NCBI GenBank assembly: GCA_007692495.1
Contig: REBZ01000152.1
Span: 80,626-144,625, forward strand
From: Alkalicoccus sp.
GTDB lineage: Bacteria > Bacillota > Bacilli > Bacillales > Salisediminibacteriaceae
Reading direction: 5' to 3'
Length of the DNA: 64,000 nt
A program made the position numbers and the translations under genes. Below, in pieces: positions 17,096-26,393 of this stretch; position 1 is the stretch's first letter; the number at the start of each line of letters is the position of its first letter. Under the pieces are notes generated by a model. It did not search any database, was not told the DNA's origin, and saw only the letters and a program-made list of their open reading frames with translations.

Positions 17096-17240
17096 TTCCT
17101 TCGGGGTCGGGTGCAATTCCCAACCGGCGGTGATAAGACACTGTGTCTTTCAGTCCGTGACCCGTCTGTTTCGGTGAGAGGCAGCGGTGGATTTGGTGCA
17201 ACTCCAAAGCCGACAGTAACAGTCTGGATGGGAGAAGGAA
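17096..17240 (+). ncRNA. FMN riboswitch (RFN element)
   Basis: Canonical RFN blocks appear in order: TTCGGGGTCGGGTG, CCCAACCGGCGGT, AGTCCGTGACCCG, GGTGGATTTGGTGCAACTCC, GCCGACAGT and AGTCTGGATGGGAGAAG. Helix P1 is TTCCTTC (17096-17102) with GAAGGAA (17234-17240). FMN binding would attenuate transcription of the rib genes via the terminator at 17331-17368. Confidence 0.96.
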
Positions 17241-17330
17241 AAACTTCTGGTGAACGTCATCTGCAAAGGGAGCAGTATATCCTTTTCAGTGAATTTTTGT
17301 TCTCCGGATTTATGCAGAATTCTGCAAGTA

Positions 17331-17368
17331 TGCCCTGAATGGATAATATCTGTTCAGGGCATTTTTTT
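17331..17368 (+). terminator. FMN-riboswitch terminator
   Basis: TGCCCTGAA (17331-17339) pairs with TTCAGGGCA (17353-17361), followed by seven T. It lies about 90 bases after the aptamer and just before the ribD ribosome site. Confidence 0.9.
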
Positions 17369-17401
17369 ATAGTAATACATTTTAAAAGGAGAGAAGAGAG
17401 G

Positions 17402-18490
17402 ATGAAAGAAAATTATATGAAGCTGGCCATTGAGATGGCAGCTTCTGCAAAAGGCCAAACCTCTCCTAATCCACTCGTAGGAGCAGTTATTGTAAAGCAG
17501 GGGGAAGTTATCGGGCTTGGCGCCCATTTAAAAGCCGGAGAAAAACATGCAGAAAAACACGCATTGGATATGGCAGGCAGCAGGGCAGAGGGTGCAGATA
17601 TGTATGTGACGCTTGAACCGTGTTCTCATACCGGCCGGACACCTCCCTGCGCCGATGCTGTTATAGATGCCGGTATTAAGCGGGTATTTATCGGATCGGA
17701 TGATCCTGATCCCCGGGTATCGGGCCGGGGAATAAATAAGCTTCGTAAAGCCGGGGTGGAAGTTCATACCGGATTTTTAAAGGAAGAAGCCGATGCCCTC
17801 AACTTTGTATTTTTTCATTTCGCAGTGACGAAGACACCTTACGTGACATTGAAAATGGCTGCAAGTATTGATGGCAAAATTGCCGCTTCCAGCGGAGAAA
17901 GCAAATGGATTACCGGTTCCGCTTCACGGATGGATGGACATTTTCTGCGTCATGAGAACGATGCCATCCTTGCCGGAATTGAAACAATTCTTGCTGACAA
18001 TCCACTGCTTACTACAAGACTTCCACAGGGAGGAAAAAATCCTCTCCGTATCATACTTGACTCCAGACTCCGCATACCCTCAGACGCTAAAGCTCTGAAT
18101 GAGGAAGCACCTTCGTGGATTTTTACGACCGAGCAGGCGGAAGAATCCAGAATAAAGGAACTGCGGGAGGCGGGCGTAACTGTTACAGTGATGTCCGGTT
18201 TTACGATTCAGCTTGACGAAGTAATGGAAAAACTCGGACAGGCGGACGTGTCATCCCTTCTCGTGGAGGGAGGAGGAACCGTTCACGACAGTTTTCTGAG
18301 AGAAAAATTGTTTCAGCAGGTTGTGCTTTACATGGCCCCTTTATTAATAGGGGGGAAAGATGCCCCTTCTTCCGTTTCCGGGTCCGGTATTCACAGACTG
18401 GCGGATGTTCCGCGCCTGAAGCTTCTTTCGGTGGAGCGGCTCGGTGAAGATACTAAACACATTTTTCATAGAGAAAGTAGGAATGACTAA
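17402..18490 (+). CDS. ribD: Bifunctional pyrimidine deaminase/reductase RibD
   Basis: A 362-residue fusion that performs the second and third steps of riboflavin synthesis from GTP. The N-terminal zinc deaminase (to about residue 145) has HAEKHALDMAG and EPCSHTGRTPPC. The C-terminal NADPH reductase includes TLKMAASIDGKIA and VEGGGTVHDSFL. The start chosen (ATG 17402) gives the usual family length and follows AAAAGGAGAGAAG. It is the first gene after the FMN riboswitch and its stop overlaps the ribE start by one base (TAATG). Confidence 0.95.
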   Translation: MKENYMKLAIEMAASAKGQTSPNPLVGAVIVKQGEVIGLGAHLKAGEKHAEKHALDMAGSRAEGADMYVTLEPCSHTGRTPPCADAVIDAGIKRVFIGSDDPDPRVSGRGINKLRKAGVEVHTGFLKEEADALNFVFFHFAVTKTPYVTLKMAASIDGKIAASSGESKWITGSASRMDGHFLRHENDAILAGIETILADNPLLTTRLPQGGKNPLRIILDSRLRIPSDAKALNEEAPSWIFTTEQAEESRIKELREAGVTVTVMSGFTIQLDEVMEKLGQADVSSLLVEGGGTVHDSFLREKLFQQVVLYMAPLLIGGKDAPSSVSGSGIHRLADVPRLKLLSVERLGEDTKHIFHRESRND

Positions 18491-19143
18491 TGTTTACAGG
18501 AATAATTGAAGAAAAAGGAAAAGTCGAATCCGTGGATCAGCAGGGAGAAGCTATCGTTATGTCAGTGTATGCCCCCACCATACTGAAAGATGTAAAACAA
18601 GGGGACAGTATTTCTGTGAACGGGGTGTGCCTCACAGTTACTTCTTTTACAGATACGGCATTTACGGTTGACATGATGCCGGAAACTGTCAGAGATACGA
18701 GTCTCAGGGATGTTCAGGCAGGTTCAGAAGTAAATCTGGAGCGGGCGATGGCAGCGGGCGGCAGGTTTGGAGGTCACTTCGTAAGCGGGCACGTAGACGG
18801 AACTGGAACAATTATTAATAAAAAAGCAGAAGATAATGCAGTGTATTATGAAATAGAAATTGATCCATCACTAAGGCCTTACCTTTCATTAAAGGGGAGT
18901 GTGGCTGTTGATGGTACAAGCCTGACAATTTTTGGAGTCACACAGTCAACGTTTACTGTATCAATTATTCCACACACGCTGGAGGAAACTATTATCGGAT
19001 CAAAGAAAACCGGCGACCCGGTTAATATTGAATGCGATATGCTGGCCAAATACGTGGATGAACTGCTTAAACACAAATTTCGTATGACGGATAATCCTGC
19101 TCCCGTCACGGAAGATTTTTTAAATAACCATGGTTTCAAGTGA
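18490..19143 (+). CDS. ribE: Riboflavin synthase alpha subunit
   Basis: A 217-residue protein made of two tandem lumazine-binding barrels, each starting with an MFTGIIEEKG- or HFVSGHVDGTG-like segment. It dismutates two 6,7-dimethyl-8-ribityllumazine molecules into riboflavin plus a diaminouracil. The N-terminal MFTGIIEE and the internal VNGVCLTV and VDGTSLTIF repeats are diagnostic. It is tightly coupled to ribD by a one-base overlap. Confidence 0.95.
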   Translation: MFTGIIEEKGKVESVDQQGEAIVMSVYAPTILKDVKQGDSISVNGVCLTVTSFTDTAFTVDMMPETVRDTSLRDVQAGSEVNLERAMAAGGRFGGHFVSGHVDGTGTIINKKAEDNAVYYEIEIDPSLRPYLSLKGSVAVDGTSLTIFGVTQSTFTVSIIPHTLEETIIGSKKTGDPVNIECDMLAKYVDELLKHKFRMTDNPAPVTEDFLNNHGFK

Positions 19144-19233
19144 TGGATCTGAAGATACGTTTCATTAAGAAGCTGAAAAAAGAAATTTTTGGTGAAATCC
19201 TAATATAGAGTGTTTAAGAAGGAGGCCGGTGTT

Positions 19234-20433
19234 ATGAATTACTTTGATCCAATTGAAGAAGCAATCTACGCCCTGGCACAGGGTGAAGTAGTAATTGTAT
19301 GTGATGATGAGGACAGAGAAAATGAAGGGGATTTTATTTCACTGGCAGAAAAAACGACTCCGGAAGTAATCAACTTCATGATTACACATGGACGGGGGCT
19401 TGTCTGTACACCTGTGACAGAAGAACGTGCTTCCACGTTAAACCTCGTTCCCATGGTGGACAGGAATTCCGATCCTCACGGCACAGCATTTACCGTAAGT
19501 GTGGATCATAAACACACGACGACTGGTATTTCTGCCCAGGAGAGAGCGATGACTGTACAGGCACTGATTGACGAAGATACAAAACCAGCTGATTTTCAAC
19601 GCCCGGGGCATATTTTTCCGCTCATAGCAAAAGACGGGGGCGTACTGAGGAGAGCCGGTCATACAGAAGCAGCAGTCGACCTTGCCCGTATGGCAGGAGG
19701 CAAGCCGGCAGGAGTCATCTGTGAAATTATGAATGCTGATGGTACAATGGCGCGGGTGCCGGAGCTTCGACAAATTGCTGACGAACATGATTTGAAAATG
19801 GTGACTATCAAAGACTTAATTAAATACCGTAACCGCAAAGACAAACTCGTGCAGCGGGAAATAGAAATCAAGCTTCCTACCGATTACGGAGATTTCCGGG
19901 CCATTGGATACTCCAACGTAGTGGATGGAAAGGAACATGTGGCCATCGTAAAGGGTGAAATCGGTGGTAATAAGCCTACGCTCGTGCGTGTGCATTCAGA
20001 ATGTCTCACAGGAGACGTATTCGGCTCAAGAAGGTGCGACTGCGGACCGCAGCTTCACGCAGCTTTAAGCCAGATTGAGGCCAATGGCTCAGGAGTCGTA
20101 CTCTATATGCGGCAGGAGGGCAGAGGCATTGGGCTGTTAAATAAAATGAAAGCATATAAACTCCAGGAAGAAGGCATGGACACGGTGGAAGCCAATGAGA
20201 AGCTCGGTTTCGGACCGGACCTTCGGGATTACGGGATAGGAGCTCAGATTCTGAGGGATTTAGGTATCAGAAAAATGAAGCTGCTGACTAACAACCCGAG
20301 AAAAATTACGGGCCTTCAAGGTTATGATCTTGAAATCGTTGATCGCCTGCCGCTTCAGCTGCCCCACTCAAGAGATAACGAAAAATATTTGAAAACGAAA
20401 AAAGACAAGCTTGGTCATATGCTCCATCTGTAA
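19234..20433 (+). CDS. ribBA: Bifunctional DHBP synthase / GTP cyclohydrolase II RibBA
   Basis: A 399-residue fusion. The N-terminal domain (1 to about 200) makes 3,4-dihydroxybutanone 4-phosphate and shows [11 protein letters not shown] and [14 protein letters not shown]. The C-terminal domain is GTP cyclohydrolase II with zinc cysteines in [20 protein letters not shown] and the GRGIGLLNK segment. The ATG at 19234 follows GGAGG by eight bases and gives the length seen in B. subtilis; eight further upstream codons are not supported. It feeds both branches of the riboflavin pathway. Confidence 0.96.
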   Translation: MNYFDPIEEAIYALAQGEVVIVCDDEDRENEGDFISLAEKTTPEVINFMITHGRGLVCTPVTEERASTLNLVPMVDRNSDPHGTAFTVSVDHKHTTTGISAQERAMTVQALIDEDTKPADFQRPGHIFPLIAKDGGVLRRAGHTEAAVDLARMAGGKPAGVICEIMNADGTMARVPELRQIADEHDLKMVTIKDLIKYRNRKDKLVQREIEIKLPTDYGDFRAIGYSNVVDGKEHVAIVKGEIGGNKPTLVRVHSECLTGDVFGSRRCDCGPQLHAALSQIEANGSGVVLYMRQEGRGIGLLNKMKAYKLQEEGMDTVEANEKLGFGPDLRDYGIGAQILRDLGIRKMKLLTNNPRKITGLQGYDLEIVDRLPLQLPHSRDNEKYLKTKKDKLGHMLHL

Positions 20434-20490
20434 TAACACACTTAATTACTAATATTCAACGCAAATCATCATTAGAGGAGATGACACACT

Positions 20491-20955
20491 ATGGGAAAAG
20501 TATTCGAAGGACACTTATCAGGTCAAGGTTTAAAAATAGCAGTAGTAACTGCGAGGTTTAATGATTTTATAACAGCAAGACTGCTCGAAGGAGCTCAGGC
20601 AGCCTGCCGTCGTCACGGTGTCTCCGAGGACGACGTGGATGTAGCGTGGGTGCCTGGAGCTTATGAACTCCCTTTTATCGCAAAAAAAATGGCTGATACA
20701 GGAAAATACGATGCTGTCGTAACCCTTGGTACAGTTATCCGCGGCGCAACTCCACATTTTGACTATGTATGCAGCGAAGCTGCCAAAGGTGTTTCCCAGG
20801 CAGGAATGGGGAGCGGAGTTCCAGTGATCTTTGGAGTAATTACGACTGACACAATTGAACAGGCAGTCGAACGGGCAGGAACAAAAGCAGGAAATAAAGG
20901 CTGGGACGCGGCTGTTTCAGCTATAGAAATGGCTAATTTAAATAACTCCTTTTAA
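20491..20955 (+). CDS. ribH: 6,7-dimethyl-8-ribityllumazine synthase
   Basis: A 154-residue subunit of the 60-mer capsid-like enzyme that condenses DHBP with the ribityl diaminouracil. Motifs are [39 protein letters not shown] (catalytic His) and [12 protein letters not shown]. It is the last gene of the riboflavin unit; ribT, which follows in B. subtilis, is missing. AGAGGAGATGAC precedes the ATG. Confidence 0.96.
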   Translation: MGKVFEGHLSGQGLKIAVVTARFNDFITARLLEGAQAACRRHGVSEDDVDVAWVPGAYELPFIAKKMADTGKYDAVVTLGTVIRGATPHFDYVCSEAAKGVSQAGMGSGVPVIFGVITTDTIEQAVERAGTKAGNKGWDAAVSAIEMANLNNSF

Positions 20956-21227
20956 GTTTGCTGTACAAAGATATACACCCGGGATATGTAAATCAAAGCG
21001 CAGGCCTTAAAAAGTCTTCGATTGTTTAAGTAGGAAGATTCTAAAAGAGAAAAAGTCTTCAGCAGAATTTGAACCAAGCTATGTTAACGTTCGGAGTCAA
21101 CCGGAGGAAACTTCGCTCCGATCCAGCACTCCATCCTGCAGGATCTTCCGGTAAGCCTGCGGAAAAAGAAAGTTTGCTCCGCGGCAGATGCCCTTGTATC
21201 AACAAGGAGCTAAAAGAGCCTTGAACT
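20956..21227. other. Non-coding spacer after ribH
   Basis: Holds no gene. Its second half (21101-21210) is a family-2 repeat. No separate ribH terminator is visible before the bidirectional hairpin at 21228. Confidence 0.5.
21101..21210 (+). repeat. Repeat family 2, copy B (partial)
   Basis: Three blocks match the copy at 26572-26875 in the same order: GCACTCC(A/G)TCCTGC(A/G)GGATC at 21126-21146, GCCTGCGGAAAAAGA with a distal CTCCGCGG (21155-21184), and GCCCTT..ATCAACAAGGAG (21189-21209). The last two blocks bracket a potential CCGCGG-type stem. ATCCTGCAGGAT at 21133-21144 is a perfect palindrome. Confidence 0.65.
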
Positions 21228-21263
21228 AAAAAACTCTGAACAGAATCCTGTTCAGAGTTTTTT
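21228..21263. terminator. Bidirectional terminator, rib operon / DUF309 gene
   Basis: A perfect 16-bp inverted repeat, AAAAAACTCTGAACAG with CTGTTCAGAGTTTTTT, and a 4-nt loop. T-runs stand on both strands between the convergent genes, and it overlaps the stop codon of the minus-strand gene. Confidence 0.92.
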
Positions 21264-21801
21264 AGTACTGTCGTTTAGTCTGTTTTTCGAGTAAGGAAGT
21301 CTTGCGGGCTTGAATAACCTCTGTTCTGTCACGAAGGCGGTGTCTGAACACAAGCTCTTTATCGGCACTGCGGTCATCTTTATTCCATACAATCTCACGC
21401 TTTTCTGCTGTGTCACGGCATTCAGCAAGAAGCCTTTCATCTGTAACCGGCAGATTCATCGGATAGTAAGGCATCCTGTTTTTTATTAAAAACAGACGCT
21501 CTTCAATCTGATCCTTTAGTTGAGTAACGTCAATACTTAAGCGCTCAAACCTAGCTTTTTCCACCTCAAGGTGTCCGAGTACACGTCTGTAGAGTTTCAC
21601 ACTGCCCGCGTAGTTTTCCTGCCGTTCATGGTAAACTGCAACCGCCAGCTGGATAAGTGCGAGCCATTGAATTTCCCTGTTCTGATCAAGCCAGTATTCC
21701 TCAAGGATTTCATGGCATTCAAAATAGTCTCTTGTACCGTGGAAGTGTATAAGAAATTCTTTATATTCCGATGGGTAGTCATAAATTACATTTGTCCGCA
21801 A
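21262..21801 (-). CDS. DUF309 family protein (YpuF-like)
   Basis: A 179-residue soluble protein. The family core is the helical segment FHGTRDYFECHEILEEYW (around residues 19-36), with conserved His and Glu residues often predicted to bind metal, followed by ALIQLAVAVYHERQENY. DUF309 proteins of the YpuF group sit beside scpA in Bacillus, as here, but this one is turned onto the opposite strand. Function is unknown. The start is TTG at 21801, preceded by GAGGAG nine bases upstream. The divergent scpA promoter lies in the 127-bp spacer. Confidence 0.82.
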   Translation of the reverse strand: MRTNVIYDYPSEYKEFLIHFHGTRDYFECHEILEEYWLDQNREIQWLALIQLAVAVYHERQENYAGSVKLYRRVLGHLEVEKARFERLSIDVTQLKDQIEERLFLIKNRMPYYPMNLPVTDERLLAECRDTAEKREIVWNKDDRSADKELVFRHRLRDRTEVIQARKTSLLEKQTKRQY

Positions 21802-21928
21802 AAGGCAACTCTCCTCTGCAAATAATACTCTCTATATCATAAAGCACAGACTGCATTTTGTGAAGAAAAATCAACCGCAGCAGAAGAACCATATGATATA
21901 ATAGCGCTCGTAAAGGGAGGAAGAAACT

Positions 21929-22690
21929 ATGGGATACAGTGTTAAACTGCATGCTTTTGAAGGTCCGCTTGATCTTCTGCTGCACCTGATACAAAAGAAT
22001 GATCTGGATCTTCAGGATATTCCTGTTAAAGAAATAACGGATCAGTATATGACATATATTCATGCGATGCAGGTGCTGGAGCTGAATGTTGCCAGTGAGT
22101 ACCTCGTAATGGCTTCCACACTGCTTCACATGAAAAGCCGGCTTCTTCTTCCGATTGAGGAAAATAACTGGGATGAAGAATTATTAATCGAAGAGGAAGA
22201 AATAACAAAAGACAACCTCCTCGATAAATTGAAAGAATATAAACAGTTTAAAGAAGCAGCCGGTTCGCTTAAGGAAAAAGAAATGGAAAGAAGCGAACTG
22301 TTCACGAAGCCGGTTTCTGATCTGAGTCCTCTTATGGAAGAAGCAAAGGAAAAAGGGGAGACCCACGTCAGAGCTACAGTCTACGATATGCTCAAGGCTT
22401 TCAGCCGGGTAAATAAACGGAAGAAACAGGAACAGCAGTCAAGCCGGGTGTCGAAAGTTGCCAGAGAAGAGATACCTATTGAAAAAAAGATGGAAGAGGT
22501 ACTTCTGCAGCTGCATTCCTTTAAGGGAGAAACACTGTTTTCACGACTTTTCGAAAGACAAGAAAAACAGGAAATGGTTGTTACTTTCCTGGCCCTCCTT
22601 GAATTAATGAAAGCTGATCGGATTGTTTGTATGCAGGACGGGCATTACGAAGATATAAAAATTAAACAGAAAGCGGGCGGAACACCATGA
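21929..22690 (+). CDS. scpA: Segregation and condensation protein ScpA
   Basis: A 253-residue kleisin of the Smc-ScpAB condensin complex. The N-terminal segment FEGPLDLLLHLIQKNDLDL is the family hallmark that binds ScpB/Smc. A charged central linker and a C-terminal winged helix (from about residue 185), which caps the Smc head, follow. It overlaps scpB by four bases (ATGA). GGGAGG stands upstream of the ATG. Confidence 0.95.
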   Translation: MGYSVKLHAFEGPLDLLLHLIQKNDLDLQDIPVKEITDQYMTYIHAMQVLELNVASEYLVMASTLLHMKSRLLLPIEENNWDEELLIEEEEITKDNLLDKLKEYKQFKEAAGSLKEKEMERSELFTKPVSDLSPLMEEAKEKGETHVRATVYDMLKAFSRVNKRKKQEQQSSRVSKVAREEIPIEKKMEEVLLQLHSFKGETLFSRLFERQEKQEMVVTFLALLELMKADRIVCMQDGHYEDIKIKQKAGGTP

Positions 22691-23271
22691 CAGCAGTAAA
22701 TAAAAAAGCGGTCCTGGAAGGTCTGCTGTTTGTAGCAGGTGATGAGGGAATTGAAAAAGATCAGCTCATGGAAGTACTGGACCTTGATGCAGAACACCTT
22801 GATCTTTATATAGATGAATTGAAAAAAGAGTACGGGAAAAGCGAGAGAGGAATACAGGTTCAGGAGGTTGCTGGGGGCATGAAATTTACTACAAAAAAAG
22901 AACACGCTGAGTTTTATAAAAAACTTGTACGCTCCCCATCATCTGCCGCACTGTCCCAGGCTGCACTCGAAGCTCTGGCTGTTATTGCCTACAGGCAGCC
23001 GGTTTCCAGAATGGATATTGAGGAAATTAGAGGCGTTAAAACAGAAAGGCCGCTCCGGACGCTGCAGGCTAAAGGGCTCGTAGAACAAAACGGAAGACAG
23101 GAAGGAACGGGAAGAGCAATTCTATATGGGACCACCAATCATTTTCTTGATCAATTTGGTTTATCTTCCCTGGATGATCTGCCGCCGTTTCCGGAACAGG
23201 CAGAAGAAAAAGAAGAAGAATACGATTTGTTTTTTGATAAATTTCAAAAGGCAGTAGCTGAGGATAAGTGA
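22687..23271 (+). CDS. scpB: Segregation and condensation protein ScpB
   Basis: A 194-residue double winged-helix protein that dimerises on ScpA in condensin. Conserved segments are LEGLLFVAGDEGI at the N-terminus, LSQAALEALAVIAYRQPVSR (around 95-115), RPLRTLQAKGLVEQNGRQEG and YGTTNHFLDQFGL. The C-terminal tail is very acidic. It is translationally coupled to scpA and followed by a strong terminator. In B. subtilis ypuI-dacB-spmA-spmB lie between here and rluB; they are absent. Confidence 0.95.
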   Translation: MTAVNKKAVLEGLLFVAGDEGIEKDQLMEVLDLDAEHLDLYIDELKKEYGKSERGIQVQEVAGGMKFTTKKEHAEFYKKLVRSPSSAALSQAALEALAVIAYRQPVSRMDIEEIRGVKTERPLRTLQAKGLVEQNGRQEGTGRAILYGTTNHFLDQFGLSSLDDLPPFPEQAEEKEEEYDLFFDKFQKAVAEDK

Positions 23272-23282
23272 TTTGTCAGAGT

Positions 23283-23314
23283 AAAAGCACAGCTGCATCA
23301 GCAGCTGTGCTTTT
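23283..23314 (+). terminator. Terminator of scpAB
   Basis: AAAAGCACAGCTGC pairs perfectly with GCAGCTGTGCTTTT around ATCA. The left end of a family-1 repeat begins at the next base. Confidence 0.9.
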
Positions 23315-23558
23315 CAGGCTGTTGATAAAGTGTTTTTTATGTATAGATAGACGATTCCCCTCATGATAAATCCCCTTGTTTAAGCTGTTTTTTTGATAAA
23401 GAGTTGGCTTTCCCTCCGTAGCGTCCGGTGGGATGGAGCGCCGTCAGATCACGGCGCAGGCCAAACAACTGAAGAGCAGCCCCACGGCAGGCTCGGTAAG
23501 AGAAGGAGCTTATACAACGACTGGAATAACTATTCTGAAACGATAACTTAATCAACAA
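23315..23558 (+). repeat. MITE-like repeat family 1, copy 3
   Basis: A 244-bp copy with left end CAGGCTGTTGATAAAG and right end CGATAACTTAATCAACAAG. The ends are imperfect inverted repeats built on TGTTGATWAAGT. Its interior aligns with copy 6 from AAGCTGTTTTTTTGATAAAG to the end and contains the hairpin GCGCCGTCAGATCACGGCGC and the block CTGGAATAACTATTCTG. The left end abuts the scpB terminator. The reverse-strand open frame across it (23361-23654) is not a credible gene. Confidence 0.82.
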
Positions 23559-23678
23559 GTTTTCTAAAAGAGTTTTGCCGAACAAGTCTTTATTCTGCAG
23601 CTGAGTCCTTGTCTCTGCATGTTTAAAAAGCCTGTGGAGATAAAGGTAAGGCATAAAGACGATAGTACTGACAATTTA

Positions 23679-24479
23679 TTACCTCATGACACTTCCACCG
23701 GATATTTTTAAGGATTCGCCTACAATGTTTCCCGAAGCTCCGGAAAGCAGGTATAAAATAGCTGAAGCTACTTCTTCAGGAGTAGTAATTCTGCCTGAGG
23801 GCAGATCTTTCTTGACTGCTTCAAGCTGTTCATCGTAAGTAATTCCTGCACGAAAAGCTTTTTTATCAAGTATATCTCTGGCCATTTCCGTGTCAACGAA
23901 GCCTGGACAGACTGCATTGACGCGGATTCCATACTCTATAGCTTCGAGAGCGAACGACTGTGTAAATCCAATAAGAGCAAACTTCGAACCGGAATAGGCA
24001 GTATTACCGTAAGTACCACGCAGACCTGAAAGGGAAGAAACGTTAACAATATTACCGCGGCGCTCCTTTTTCATTTCTTTGTAAATAAGCTGCGAAAGCA
24101 TTACCTGTGAGGTGAAATTTGTTTCCAGTACGTGAATGATTTCGTTTTCTTCAATTTTTTCTACGAGATCTCCTCCCGTTATGCCGGCAGCGTTAACGAG
24201 ACCTGTTATTTCACCGAAGTGCGTCCTGGCTTCCTGAACAATCTTTTCTCTATCCTCCGGATTGTTCAAATCACCTGCTACTATATGTATATGGCTTCCT
24301 TCAGCCTGATAGTGCGCAGACTGTTTCAATTTATTCAGTTTTTCCTCATTTCTGCCGCAGGCAGTGACTTTTGCCCCGGTTTTTAAAAGCTCCATGGCCG
24401 TCACGTAGCCAATTCCCCCAGTAGCTCCTGTAACCACAATATGATCATTAGCAAACGTGTTCGCAGCAAATATACTCAT
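23679..24479 (-). CDS. SDR family oxidoreductase (FabG-like)
   Basis: A 266-residue classical short-chain dehydrogenase. It shows the cofactor loop VTGATGGIGYV (around residue 17), ACGRNEEKL indicating NADP preference, LVNAAGITGG (NAG motif), catalytic Ser in NVSSLSGLRG and Tyr-x-x-x-Lys in AYSGSKFAL, then NAVCPGFVDTEM. It resembles 3-oxoacyl-ACP reductases but lies outside any fatty-acid operon, so the substrate is open. GGGGGA precedes the ATG by seven bases. It is part of the island inserted between scpB and rluB. Confidence 0.87.
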   Translation of the reverse strand: MSIFAANTFANDHIVVTGATGGIGYVTAMELLKTGAKVTACGRNEEKLNKLKQSAHYQAEGSHIHIVAGDLNNPEDREKIVQEARTHFGEITGLVNAAGITGGDLVEKIEENEIIHVLETNFTSQVMLSQLIYKEMKKERRGNIVNVSSLSGLRGTYGNTAYSGSKFALIGFTQSFALEAIEYGIRVNAVCPGFVDTEMARDILDKKAFRAGITYDEQLEAVKKDLPSGRITTPEEVASAILYLLSGASGNIVGESLKISGGSVMR

Positions 24480-24948
24480 TCAAAAATCCCCCTTTTAGTT
24501 GTTATGCACTTTATTTCCCTTCTATAAAAAGATAAAACAACAACTGATTTCTGAGAAGGATTGGTACTGCCTGTAATGAAGTTAAATAATCTCAGTACCC
24601 GGATTTCATGAATAATCAGCACTGTAATAAAGGGAGTGTTAAAATAAGTATGAATTACGTAATAAAAAAGGTTGGAAAAAACGAATAATGGACAGGTCTT
24701 CCGTCTCAGACGAACGCTTCCCCTGGAGCTTGTCTTCAGCTGACTTTTGTGAAAGCCTTTCACAGAAGTCGATTTTCACTCTGCGTAAAATCCTCCGAGA
24801 GTCGCCGTCATGCAATTCGGCCCTCTTATGGGACGGACAAAAGTATTCAGATCGTTCATTTATTTGTTTGAAAAAGTTCAATTATTAATTGATTCATTAA
24901 GAAAAATTTTATAAAAACATCCACACGAGCAGCAGAGGAGCAGCCGCT
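24480..24948. other. Divergent non-coding spacer with long hairpin
   Basis: About 470 bases between divergent genes. The main feature is an imperfect 29-base palindrome at 24742-24770 (GACTT, TGTGAAAG, CTTTCACA, AAGTC with single-base interruptions). No reading frame has a ribosome site or protein-like composition. Confidence 0.5.
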
Positions 24949-26364
24949 ATGAAAATAACGAAAAGCCCAATACGTCTTATTTCAGCTTTAATCCTTTCCG
25001 TCGTTCTGGCGGCAACTTTGTACGGGCTTTTTAAGCCAATCCCTGAAAATACTTCCTATGAAGGAGAGATGCACTCAGCAGATAACGTATCTTTTCTCTA
25101 CAACCGATCGATTAATGATAATGGGGAAAGAATTTTTGAGGAGCATATTTTTTCTTCTATTATTGAGGAGATTGAAGAGGCAGAAGATATGATCGTACTG
25201 GATATCTTTATGTTTAATGAAATGGCTGAAGGTGATTTTCCAGATGTGAGCAGAGAAATAGCCGAAGCACTTATCGATAAAAAAAAGGAAGATCCGGAAA
25301 TGTCAATAACGGTTATCACAGATCCTATTAATACTTCCTACTATTCCCATGAATCAGAGCTGCTGAATGAAATGGAAGAAGAAGACATTCAAATAGTGAT
25401 TACTGATATTACAAAACTTCAGGATTCCAACCCGCTTTATTCCGGAATATGGCGGGCATTCATTCAATGGTTTGGTCAGAGCGGGCGGGGATGGATAGAA
25501 AATCCATTTGATCCGGACGCACCGGAAATGACTGCGAGATCTATACTTAAATTAATGAATGGGCGTGCAAACCACCGTAAAGTGTTTTTTACAGAAAAAA
25601 CCGCACTGATATCCTCCGCAAATATTCACGACGAAAGCTATTACTATACAAATACTGGCTTTCAGGTTTCAGGGAAGGTACTAAAAGATATTTATGAAAC
25701 AGAACAGGCGGTGCTGAATTTTTCCTCCGACGTTAATCTTCCTGATTTTCGTGTGGAAGAGGAGGAAGGAGAATATAATGTTCAGGTTCTGACTGAAGGA
25801 GCCAACTTTCAAAGAGTCCAGAAAATGCTGGATGATGCTGAGTATGGAGACGAGGTGTGGATAGGGGTCTATTTTATTTCTGATCCGGACATAATTGAAT
25901 CAATCGAAGAAGCAGCTTTAAGAAATGTAGAAATAAATATGATACTGGATCCAAACGAAAGTGCTTTCGGTATTGAAGTGTTTGGGATGCCCAACCGTCC
26001 AGTTGCTGAAGATTTAATTGAAAGTACGGGGGAATCTTTAACGGTACGGTGGTACAACACGCTGGATGAGCAGTTTCATCCTAAAATGATGGCTGTTTTT
26101 TCCGAGGACCATGCGAAAATGATCGCCGGCTCCGCTAATTTTTCCAGCAGAAACATGAGAAATAACAATCTGGATACTAATTTATACGTGGAATCCCCGC
26201 CGGATGCAGAAGCAGCAGTTGAAGTGAGGGAGTGGTTTGAGGAGATTTGGTTTAATGAGTCTCATAAATACACAGCCGACTACGAGGAGTATGAAAATCC
26301 CCATTCTGCCTGGCGGCATTGGGTATATCGTCTGCAAAAAATATCCGGTGTGACGACTTATTAA
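24949..26364 (+). CDS. Phospholipase-D-like membrane-anchored protein with degenerate HKD motifs
   Basis: A 471-residue protein with an N-terminal membrane anchor (around residues 10-28) and two PLD half-domains, presumably outside the membrane. Motif 1 is His209-x-Lys followed by TALISSANIHD; motif 2 is His377-x-Lys followed by MIAGSANFSSR. In both, the Asp of the usual HxKx4D is replaced (Glu and Phe), while the catalytic His and Lys and the GSxN-like segments remain. This suggests a phosphodiesterase or cardiolipin-synthase relative, probably still active because the Asp is structural. GAGGAG precedes the ATG. Substrate unknown. Confidence 0.78.
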   Translation: MKITKSPIRLISALILSVVLAATLYGLFKPIPENTSYEGEMHSADNVSFLYNRSINDNGERIFEEHIFSSIIEEIEEAEDMIVLDIFMFNEMAEGDFPDVSREIAEALIDKKKEDPEMSITVITDPINTSYYSHESELLNEMEEEDIQIVITDITKLQDSNPLYSGIWRAFIQWFGQSGRGWIENPFDPDAPEMTARSILKLMNGRANHRKVFFTEKTALISSANIHDESYYYTNTGFQVSGKVLKDIYETEQAVLNFSSDVNLPDFRVEEEEGEYNVQVLTEGANFQRVQKMLDDAEYGDEVWIGVYFISDPDIIESIEEAALRNVEINMILDPNESAFGIEVFGMPNRPVAEDLIESTGESLTVRWYNTLDEQFHPKMMAVFSEDHAKMIAGSANFSSRNMRNNNLDTNLYVESPPDAEAAVEVREWFEEIWFNESHKYTADYEEYENPHSAWRHWVYRLQKISGVTTY

Positions 26365-26393
26365 CTTAATCAGACACATGGATAACAGGCTTT

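Noticed and set aside
17111-17338. Open frame in the ribD leader
   Set aside because: It overlaps the FMN riboswitch aptamer, whose conserved RNA blocks explain the sequence fully.
23361-23654. Reverse-strand open frame of 97 codons
   Set aside because: It lies wholly across repeat copy 3 and its flank, has no ribosome site, and its composition follows the repeat's GC-rich hairpins.
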